DNA from: Odontocerum albicorne
Lineage: Eukaryota; Arthropoda; Insecta; Trichoptera; Odontoceridae
Assembly: GCA_949825065.1 (NCBI GenBank)
Contig: OX463846.1
Coordinates: 16,278,205-16,342,204 of the forward strand
Direction: 5' to 3'
DNA: 64,000 nucleotides
The position numbers were made by a program, and so were the translations under genes. The notes below the pieces were generated by a model that saw only the letters and a list, made by a program, of their open reading frames with translations, searched no databases and was not told the DNA's origin. This document shows positions 56,905 through 64,000 of the stretch, in pieces. Within the stretch, counting starts at the first letter, position 1; each line of letters opens with the position of its first letter.

Positions 56905-57720
56905 GAAATAACACAATGGCATGTATGTATGATATGTTAAATTCTTCAAGGATTCTATGACCATCAAATGTCAGTAAATTTTCTTTAGTGGTTCTTACGC
57001 TAGACGTCAATTTACAATATAATTGAAAGTTAGATAACCAACTTAACGATGGTAAATAAATAATCCTTAAATTGTATTGAGAATCACAGTTATATCGTCT
57101 CCTTGTCGCTTGCATCATCACGTAACACAGCAGGATTTCTCCCCCAAAAAAGTTGCGAGTTTGGTAAAGTTTCCAGCACATCTGCAGCCCTCCGTTGACA
57201 ATCCATAAAGAAAAGTTCACAAAAATGACACACGACCAACTCCAGCCGTATGTTTTTAGTGATGTTTTGTTGAAAATTTTGTAACTGCTGTGTTATCGGA
57301 AATATTGATACTGACAAAGTTTTAATACAAATTTTTCTTTGTTCAAAAATATATTGTCTTGTTCGAACAAAATTTTACATTCTCTCCATGTCATAAAATT
57401 TTACAAACCGAGGCAAATGGAAAATTAGGGTATTTTTTCGGTGAAACTAAGTGAAGCAACGTATAATGAGATACGTTTTTAAATATAAGTTACAACTTCA
57501 ATACTTACTCGTGTCTATACTAAAATAAACTTTGGATCTAAACAGATTTTGTTACATAGATTATTATACAGTGCTTTTGTAAGTTTAAAGAAAAAAATGA
57601 ACCCCGTTTTACATTCAAAGATATAAAAAATATGTTAAAATATTAAACCGATATTTTTTTTGTTATTTGAAATAACAAATAGCTTTTTCTGTTTAACACG
57701 CATGAAAAATATATTTCCAT
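56905..57720. other. Stretch without recognised gene
   Basis: Two overlapping minus-strand frames at 56822-57317 (75 and 132 codons) have no motif I recognise and use one AT-rich patch; I do not call them. Confidence 0.45.
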
Positions 57721-57891
57721 ATACTATGCGTATCCAGAAAGTAAGTGTACTGAGGCTCTCACGACCGGATGGATTTTATTTTCGACATGTTGGCTACACT
57801 TCCGTGTAGCCTGACCCTTCCCCTCCGCAACGAGACCGGTTCGAGGTCAGTACGTTGAGAAGTGTCGACGCGACAACACGTTTCGTGAAAA

Positions 57892-58155
57892 ATGTCAATC
57901 CAATCTCCCGCCAAGTGCGAAATACGCGGCGTCATCCGTTATCTCGTTTGGAAGGGAAAACTTCCGGTTGAGGTTTATAATGAGGTGAAAACTGTATATG
58001 GTGATAAAGCTATGAATCGTACGAGTGTGTACAAGTGGTGTCGCGAGTTTAAAAACGGTCACGTCACACCTCTTCACCCTCCGCCAAAAAGTTCAAAACC
58101 ACAATTTCAGCCAAGAAAATCATGGCATCCGTGTTTTGGGACTGTCAAGGGATAA
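57892..58155 (+). pseudogene. Mariner transposase N-terminal part
   Basis: From ATG 57892 the residues CEIRGVIRYLVWKGKLPVEV and YNEVKTVYGDKAMNRTSVYK then WCREFKNG form the first DNA-binding helix-turn-helix of a mariner transposase (about residues 9-55). After VT the sequence jumps to later transposase sequence in a different frame. The second helix-turn-helix, the linker and the first catalytic Asp region are deleted, and the last 30 codons are out of frame. Confidence 0.85.
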
Positions 58156-58583
58156 TTTTAATTGAATATATGCCTCAAGGGGAGACCATCAACTCTGCAA
58201 GATACTGTGAGACCCTAAAAAAATTGCGGAGGGCGATTCAGAACAAGAGGAGAGGCATGCTGACAAAGGGAGTCTGCCTGCTGCACGACAATGCCAGACC
58301 ACACACGGCCAACGCCACGAAGGAACTGCTCGCCTCGTTTAAATGGGATGTCCTGAACCATCCCGCGCATTCCCCTGACTTAGCACCTTCAGATTACTAT
58401 CTCTTTACCTCCCTGAAGCTGCACATGGGTGGAAAAAGGTTTTCAACCGACGAGGAGGTAAAGGAGGAGGTGGAGAATTGGATGGAGGGGTTGGCGGGAA
58501 ATTACTTCGAGGAAGGCATCAAAAAGTTGATACCCCGCTTCACCACCTGCATTGAGAGGAATGGCGACTATGTCGAAAAATAG
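58122..58583 (+). pseudogene. Mariner transposase catalytic C-terminal part, open frame
   Basis: A 153-residue frame carries MASVFWDCQGIILIEYMPQG, then LLHDNARPHTANATKELLAS (Asp56), HPAHSPDLAPSDYYLF (Asp91) and a C-terminal CIERNGDYVEK. Asp56 and Asp91 are separated by 34 residues, the mariner DD34D spacing. The first catalytic Asp is missing because of the upstream deletion, so no active protein is expected. The absence of stops over 153 codons suggests the element is fairly young. TACTCGTA sits seven bases after its stop codon (58590-58597). Confidence 0.85.
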
Positions 58584-58747
58584 CTTACATACTCGTATGT
58601 ACTACGGAAACCACGTATTTTTTTTGTTTAAATAAAAAAAATTGTAACCTACAAAAATTCAGTACACTTACTTTCTGGATATGCCTCGTACAATACCTCT
58701 GTGAATATAATTGATGCAATCTATTTTTATTAAAAGCTTTTTTTTTA

Positions 58748-58826
58748 AATGGGTACCGACGGAAATTGAATCCGCAAGCCCCAGATTAAAAGGCAGGCAT
58801 TTTTTCCTCTAGGCCACAGAGCTTGT
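58748..58826 (-). mobile_element. SINE-A head fragment
   Basis: GGGTACCGACGGAAATTGAA (B-box complement) and the head TCCTCTAGGCCACAGAGCTT are present. A separate SINE-A follows at 58908. Confidence 0.55.
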
Positions 58827-58907
58827 TGTGATAAGTATTGTTAATATTGTTACTTTTACTATCATGATTATTTTTTGTTATGCGCTATATTTTGTAATAC
58901 ATTTAAT

Positions 58908-59052
58908 TGTATATAGTACAACCTGGTGGGCTTATTGCCTTGTGGGCATCTCTTCCAACAAACTAAAAAGGCGTTCAATAAACCTTAAGTAAAATCAAGC
59001 CAGCTATCCCCGGATTGGAAACAGGTATTTTACTTACTAGGTCACAAATATC
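58908..59052 (-). mobile_element. SINE-A copy
   Basis: TGTATATAGTACAACCTGG, GGCTTATTGCCTTGTGGGCA, the body CTTAAGTAAAATC and the head ACTTACTAGGTCACAAATAT are present. The B box is missing because the body is shortened. Confidence 0.6.
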
Positions 59053-59054
59053 CA

Positions 59055-59510
59055 AACAAGGATTTTATAATGCATATACCTTTGTTACGTATCACCTATT
59101 ACTGCAAAAACAATTCAATAAATTGTGTTAAAAAGCTATCAGTATAAGAAAATTGTAAGCCATTAAAAGGTAAACATTTTGGAAGTGTATCATTAAAGGA
59201 ATAACTTATGGGTACAATTTTAAATGTTTGTCCCGTATTATAAAAATATATACAATCACAGCTTATGTCAGTTTATTACCATGAAATATTTAGTTGAAAG
59301 GAAAGATGTAAAGAGAGGAAAGCACATCCTCAGAACTGATTGCTACGATTCAGCAATGCAAAATTGCACTCGTATTAAGCATTCCATGTAGATTTTGTGT
59401 CATTAAAAGTAACCGAAACTTTCTAGATATACAAATATATAAATAATCAGATTATTTGGAGCTAACCACGTGTCTCTACAAATTTAAAATAGTTATATTT
59501 TTTTTTTTTA
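59055..59510. other. AT-rich stretch, nothing recognised
   Basis: No coding, SINE or repeat signal was recognised. Confidence 0.55.
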
Positions 59511-59514
59511 TTCT

Positions 59515-59915
59515 TAAATGGAAAAGTATGAAAAGAAATATAAATGTGGTATACGGGTGAGTAATGAAAGATTCGAGCAATTTGAATAACTCGATGTTAA
59601 GGTATTATTTTCTCAGATGATGGAAGAGTTACGAGAGATATTGAACGGTGTGTACCGATAGGAAACAAAGTCAATGAAGAACTAAAACATATAAACTCGA
59701 ACCTTCAAGTATTAAAATCTGCTAAGATGATAGTCCACAGCTTACTTTAATACCATCATTAATGTATGGGAGAGAAACGTGAACGTGAAAAAAGACTGAA
59801 AATGCCGAACGAACGCTGTAGAAATGCGTGTAATTAGAAGAATACATGGCGTGACAATGTATGATAGGATACGAATAATGAACTGTTTAGTATTTCCCAG
59901 TCTGCCTACTTCATA
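59515..59915 (+). mobile_element. LINE-D fragment
   Basis: It matches the region after motif C of the 48-kb copy: GGGTGAGTAATGAAAGATTC, TTTTCTCAGATGATGGAAGA, AAACATATAAACTCGAACC and AAATGCGTGTAATTAGAAG. It ends CCCAGTCTGCCTACTTCAT, like the family end. It abuts an opposite-strand LINE. Confidence 0.6.
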
Positions 59916-60348
59916 TAAACTTCCACGTCACTATTCTCATGGTCGACCCGGAAATTCTTAGCCTCCTCTGACCATTTAAGTCCTGCCGGGGACTGGGGGC
60001 CGAGGATTTTTTCTTTTCAACCATGATGAAGTTACTTGAAATAAAATTACGGGGTAGTTTTCCGTTGTTCGGCTGTTGCTGTTCAAACAGAAGTCCAGCC
60101 AGCATCACTGGCTTCCGGTCTCGTGTTACTACTAGTAGTACTGCTGCCCACAACTAGGGATTTGTGATCAGGGTTACCTTCTTCTAGACGGGTTACCAAC
60201 TAAGGTTAATGAAGCCTATCTTTCCAGTATGTTGGTCCACAAGAGAATTTTGAGAATTTTATTTCCCTTTTACTCAGCATGTATCTTAGATACCTTCCGA
60301 GTATTCTCCGATCCGCCACCTGGGGATTCGCTTCCTAGGGGTTACAGA
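59916..60348 (-). pseudogene. LINE-E-type 5' end with start of the endonuclease
   Basis: On the minus strand a GC-rich leader (GGATTCCCC-type blocks, GCGGATCGGAGAATACTCGG at about 60309-60328, GTAACCCTGATCACAAATCC) leads to a frame ending RRLRISGSTMRIVTWKF at about 59920. 'MRI-TWN' is the start of the AP-endonuclease domain in endonuclease-reverse-transcriptase LINEs of insects. The rest of the domain is missing, cut at the junction with LINE-D near 59916. The frame 60153-59911 (80 codons) upstream has no recognised domain. A C15 run borders it at 60349-60363. Identification is moderate and rests on the short motif and leader composition. Confidence 0.5.
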
Positions 60349-60599
60349 CCCCCCCCCCCCCCCAAGAGCGCTACTTGACTAGATTAACTGTTAATTTATA
60401 ACACTATTTAAATTTCGGTGAGTTTAACTGCTCAATCATTTCGTATTAATTACTTAATAAATAACACAGATGTGATCTGAGAAGCATGTTTTCGATAATT
60501 GGGAAGATAGAAAAAAATATTGGAACGAGTGTCGCTGCAGGGAAAAAGGTCAACGGTGTACTTAGCACTACTTTTGCTTAAAAATTAATCGCAATCTTG

Positions 60600-60755
60600 A
60601 TTACGCACAGTGGTGTACTAGTGCCATATTTGCTGTATGTGAGTGAAGCATGGGCATTAAAAAGTTATAAAAGTAGAATAATTACTTTGCGAAGAATGTC
60701 TACTATTACAATTTATAATGGAGTAAGATGTAAATGTTTGTAAGGAGGGATTTTT
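60600..60755 (+). mobile_element. LINE-D fragment
   Basis: GGTGTACTAGTGCCATATTT, GAGTGAAGCATGGGC and AAGAATGTCTACTATTACAA correspond to the 'PTLMYGSEAW' and following region of the family (compare 49349 and 59755). Possible extra scraps lie at 61010-61150. Confidence 0.5.
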
Positions 60756-60759
60756 TTAG

Positions 60760-60912
60760 AATATATATGAACAAAGTCATAGGTATTCTTAAACCTTCGA
60801 ATACAAGGTGAAAAAAGGTCTGTGTTATTCCAGAGGAGAAACACAGCGCGGGGCTGGAACTATGACCTTCCTCATGGAAGTCCAGTGCGTTATCACGCGG
60901 CTATGTACCATC
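60760..60912 (-). mobile_element. SINE-B 5' half
   Basis: ATACAAGGTGAAAAAAGG, the body CCAGAGGAGAAACACAGCG, the B-box complement GGGGCTGGAACTATGACC and the head CACGCGGCTATGTACC are present. Confidence 0.65.
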
Positions 60913-61158
60913 ATGTTAAAAGTAGAACTTACAAAACAGTCATTATGTGGTTTTATCGCATCAAAATGTTCCGAGGGAAATTAAAAATTAACGTATAACA
61001 TATGTTTAAAATTGAATAAACAAGAGCGGTGAAAAGATAGATCGAATAAAATAGTTGAAAAAATTCTACGGAGAATACAGTAAGCTATACGAGAGAAGAG
61101 CACCTATAACGAACAGGGCGGATGTGGAAAAGGAAAAATCTGTTTACGTAGATGCATT

Positions 61159-61262
61159 GAGATCATAGTATGATTGTAAAATGCATGGAGATCATAGTAT
61201 AATTATAAAATGCATGGAGATCATAGTATAATTGTAAAATGCATGGGATCATAGTATGAGTG
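61159..61262. repeat. Minisatellite, 29 bp x about 3.6
   Basis: GAGATCATAGTATGATTGTA plus AAATGCATG starts at 61159, 61188 and 61217, with a fourth truncated unit from 61246. The spacing is exactly 29 bases. Confidence 0.9.
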
Positions 61263-61264
61263 TA

Positions 61265-62780
61265 TGCATGTAATACCAGGTTAAAGCCATTTTTATAACT
61301 GGTGACATAAAAGCAAATAAGATTTATGACACTGCGAACAAAATGTGAACATAAAATAGAAAATATAAGAAAAAGGTAAAGAAAATGCGTTACATTATTG
61401 AGGTAGTTCAAGAATTCAATATGAAGCACATCAACAAGAGTACAAGTCTATAAAATATTGTTCATGATTTCTAAGACGTTGTTCCTAAACCTATACGTAT
61501 TATAAGTTAATAATGACAATATTCATAGGACTACTGATATTTAATATGAAATATTGAAAAATATAATAGATAAACCCAAAATAAGTTAATAACAGAATGT
61601 TTTAAGCATAAAATCAACTCTTCATAGAAATACCAGTAGAGTCTTTGACGAACGTCATCAAACCTTGACGTTGCGTTGGCGTGTAGAAAATATCTAAAAC
61701 TCATGTAGAAAATGTTAAATGTCACGATGAGCGTAAATTTTTTAATTAATTTGTCGGGTATACCATCTCCTCCTTTGTGGTAAGGAAATGCTTTTTTTCA
61801 TCGTAATTCAATTAAAAGTTCATAAAAAAATCAATATAAATTATTCCATTCGAAAATACATTCCAATATTCATATCTATAAATGAATAAATTTTTATTGG
61901 CTGAAAAAAGTTTGTACCAAATAAAATAAATTTTATTTTATCAAATTATACTAAGTTTACACGAATGAAATATTTCATTAATTGTAGAAAAGCCTAATAA
62001 CTAACTGCACATTTGTATCTTTCTTTCCGAGTTAATATTTTTTCAAGTCCGTTCTTTTTTAAAAAGTAAAATAAGTTTTATAATCAGGCATAAAAATTTA
62101 CACAAATCAATTAAGTTATTATTATAAATCTATAAATTATCTTCATATAAATGTGTGAACTAATATTTGTATTGAATTTTTTCAGTCGTGCGCATAAATC
62201 TATGAAAACCAATAATATGTTGTGTTTTTTTTTCAGTTGTAAAAGAAATTCAATTTAAAACTAAACTAACCAAAAAACTTTATATCAGGAAATTTCTTGT
62301 TGAAATCTGTTGTAACATGTGTATTGTGAGATGAGAGAGATGTGTTCAAAGAAGATATTTTCAGGACGAAAGTTTCAGCCGACCACAGGAAAAAAAGACG
62401 CTAAACCTCCGCTAGACATGGAGCAGTTTCAGACATTTCCTTCTGCGTGTTCCGTGCGATAGTGGATTGAGCAAAAAATACTTTTACACGGAGATCTAAG
62501 ACGTGGTTTCTTCACAAAAGTGCTGTGAAAGATAACATTTATTAGAAATGTTTGAATTAATTTTATTTTTTTCTTTTGAAATATCATTAGTTTAATTTAT
62601 ATGGATACATTTATTTTTCAAAAATACTAACATATTTTAACAATATTTTTGTACAGTATTTTAAACAAATATACAACAAACTTTATTTCGTGCATCATTA
62701 TCAATGTAAAGGAAACCCAGTTAAAAAATCGAAAATACTTATTTTGATCTCAATTGATATTTTTTAAACGTATTGTATCA
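61265..62780. other. AT-rich stretch, nothing recognised
   Basis: A patch at 62320-62530 is less AT-rich. No frame with a known motif was recognised. Confidence 0.55.
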
Positions 62781-62782
62781 CA

Positions 62783-62972
62783 CATTCCTTTTACAATACA
62801 ACCAGAAGCGTTTATTGTCATGCGAAAATCCCTACCACCTAACTTAATGGAGTTACACAAGTTGTAAGTGAAAACGAGAATGTGAATCTTTAAAAAAAAA
62901 ATGCGTGCCAACGTGAATCAAATCGTAAACCACCAAGCTTGAAGACACGTGTCTTACAAAGTAGGCCACAAT
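62783..62972 (-). mobile_element. SINE-A copy
   Basis: TTTTACAATACAACCAGAAG, ATTGTCATGCGAAAATC, the B-box complement GTGAATCAAATCG and the head GTAGGCCACAATAATT are present. Degenerate. Confidence 0.55.
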
Positions 62973-62974
62973 AA

Positions 62975-63838
62975 TTATCTCTATCACTTCAGCTCTAGAA
63001 AAATTGTGTGATGTGAACAAAAAATGCATTTTATTTCAGTTCCAATGTTTAAGACAGTTTGCATTAGCATTTATATTTTATGCTTCAAACAAATGGGTTA
63101 ATCTTGGGTGTATTTGAAGTCAATATATTCAATCTTTACTCGTATTGCTACCTCTAAAAAAGTCGGTTTATTATTTGTATTCAACTTTTGAACACTGGAA
63201 CAAAAAGCTTCTTTGTACTTTGAAAAATTGAAAAATTCCGTTTGAAAAGTGTTTTTACATCGTAAATTATGTCGTAATATTTTAAAGGTAAAAACGCTTA
63301 TAAATTAAAGCTTTTAGTAGACCTGGTGAGGTTTTAGGCAGATTAAGTAATACACTTTGTTTATTTTTTTCAGTTATTTTAAATTACGTGAAAGGAAATA
63401 AATAACGCTTTATTTTTATATCTTAGAAATTTAAAAAAAATGAACTACACCTTGAAAATAAATTGACATGAGCTAGAATAAATCATTATTATGAATTAGG
63501 ATTATGGATCGTTTTTCAATTTATCTAAAAATTTATATCTACGTCATCATTTAGTGACCTAAGTCACTCCAAGGTTTTCAATATGATTCGTAGTAGCACA
63601 TTTCGAAAATAACATAAAAGCTTCCTTCGAGGCAATGTATAAGATGTTGACAGTCATCTCCCAGGAAGACCTACAAAAGTATGGAAATATATCTGAGAGT
63701 CAACATCTTAAGAGATTCATGATGGTAACATACCATCGGTTCAACTTAGGAGGAAGAAGAAAAAGAAAATTGAAGTAATTGAAGAAATTTCTGAAAGGTA
63801 TTGATGCGTTCAGCCCTTCGACATTCCAAACGTGTATC
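62975..63838. other. AT-rich stretch, nothing confirmed
   Basis: At about 63655-63700 one frame reads DSHLPGRPTKVWKYI, similar to 'GRP-KRW' in LINE tails; it is too short to call. TACTCGTA is at 63137-63144. Confidence 0.45.
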
Positions 63839-63840
63839 TA

Positions 63841-64000
63841 CGAGGGTCATCCAGAAAGTAAGGTTACAACATTTATGTAGGATCGAAAAATGCTTGTATT
63901 TAATTGAAATTCACAGAATACTTCACAAATATATTAAACTATTTTTCAACGTATTCGCCGTCGAGGTCGAGACATTTCTGTAGTCGGGGCACCAGCTTTT
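63841..64000 (-). mobile_element. Mariner 3' end, runs off the window
   Basis: TA at 63839-63840 is followed by CGAGGGTCATCCAGAAAGTA, the same style of terminal repeat as the element at 57724. The transposase end reads inward on the minus strand. The rest of the element lies outside the window. Confidence 0.85.
63939..64000 (-). CDS. Mariner transposase C-terminus (partial)
   Basis: The minus-strand frame ends KLVPRLQKCLDLDGEYVEK with stop TAG at 63939-63941. This parallels KKLIPRFTTCIERNGDYVEK of the 57.7-kb mariner, so it is a related but distinct mariner. Whether the upstream catalytic part is intact cannot be seen. Confidence 0.8.
   Translation of the reverse strand, partial: KLVPRLQKCLDLDGEYVEK

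Larger units (their letters stand above)
57724..58688 (+). mobile_element. Mariner, complete ends, internal deletion
   Basis: The element is TA-flanked (57722-57723 and 58689-58690). Its terminal repeats share TATCCAGAAAGTAAGTGTAC plus TGA; the outer bases are CTATGCG on the left and CGAGGCA on the right. At 965 bp it is shorter than a typical mariner of about 1.3 kb because the middle of the transposase is gone. The ends are good enough for movement in trans, so this is a candidate non-autonomous element. Confidence 0.85.

Noticed and set aside
56822..57317. Minus-strand frames of 132 and 75 codons as a host gene
   Set aside because: They overlap each other in different frames and the LINE-D end; no recognisable motif.
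57724..58688. A functional mariner transposase gene
   Set aside because: The middle of the protein with the first catalytic Asp is deleted and the two parts are in different frames.
1..64000. A bacterial or viral gene cluster, or a host multi-exon gene
   Set aside because: No dense gene packing, no ribosome-binding sites, no conserved host protein domain and no convincing exon series; recognised coding pieces all belong to transposable elements.

Overview
The window looks like eukaryotic, most likely insect, intergenic DNA. It is AT-rich (roughly 70% by eye) with no recognisable host gene, no operon-like packing and no ribosome-binding sites. Almost everything I can identify is a dead or dying transposable element. 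The insect call rests on the mariner and jockey-like families; a hemipteran is possible but is only a guess.

Layout. 0-2 kb: SINE fragments, a 48-bp duplication and one unexplained ORF. 2.1-5.6 kb: a jockey-type LINE with an almost complete ORF2 (endonuclease and reverse transcriptase), broken by a single one-base frameshift; it is C-rich and the youngest large element here. 6-22.5 kb: a mariner relic, several 3' pieces of one decayed LINE family ('LINE-D'), tRNA-headed SINEs ('SINE-A', 'SINE-D') and pieces of other LINEs. 22.5-32 kb: mostly unexplained AT-rich DNA with a LINE tail, a complete 321-bp MITE flanked by TA, SINE-A copies and a recent 133-bp duplication. 32-43 kb: a minus-strand LINE tail, a Tc1/mariner-superfamily transposase pseudogene, a mariner pseudogene, another LINE tail, hairpins, and two nearly full-length copies of a 370-bp SINE ('SINE-B') in opposite orientation. 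43-50 kb: repeat arrays, an unexplained GC-richer island, the longest LINE-D copy and a truncated mariner. 50-64 kb: SINE-A copies, LINE 3' ends, a complete but internally deleted mariner with its inverted repeats, and the end of another mariner at the window edge.

How the parts relate. Autonomous families (jockey-like LINE, LINE-D, other LINEs, mariners) appear with probable dependents: SINEs headed by tRNA-like promoters, a MITE and a deleted mariner. SINE-A ends in a short hairpin like that of RTE-type LINE tails, so an RTE partner is inferred, but none is seen here.

The most interesting signal is an 8-mer, TACTCGTA/TACGAGTA, found 19 times against roughly two expected. Mariner ends in this window start with CGAG next to a TA. 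One tandem-repeat copy carries TACTCGTA where its two sister copies carry plain TA, and a LINE copy carries the 8-mer as a six-base in-frame insertion. I read these as mariner excision footprints (TA-CGAG-TA). A second odd pattern is orientation: 18 of 19 SINE-A copies lie on the minus strand and 9 of 10 LINE-D pieces on the plus strand.
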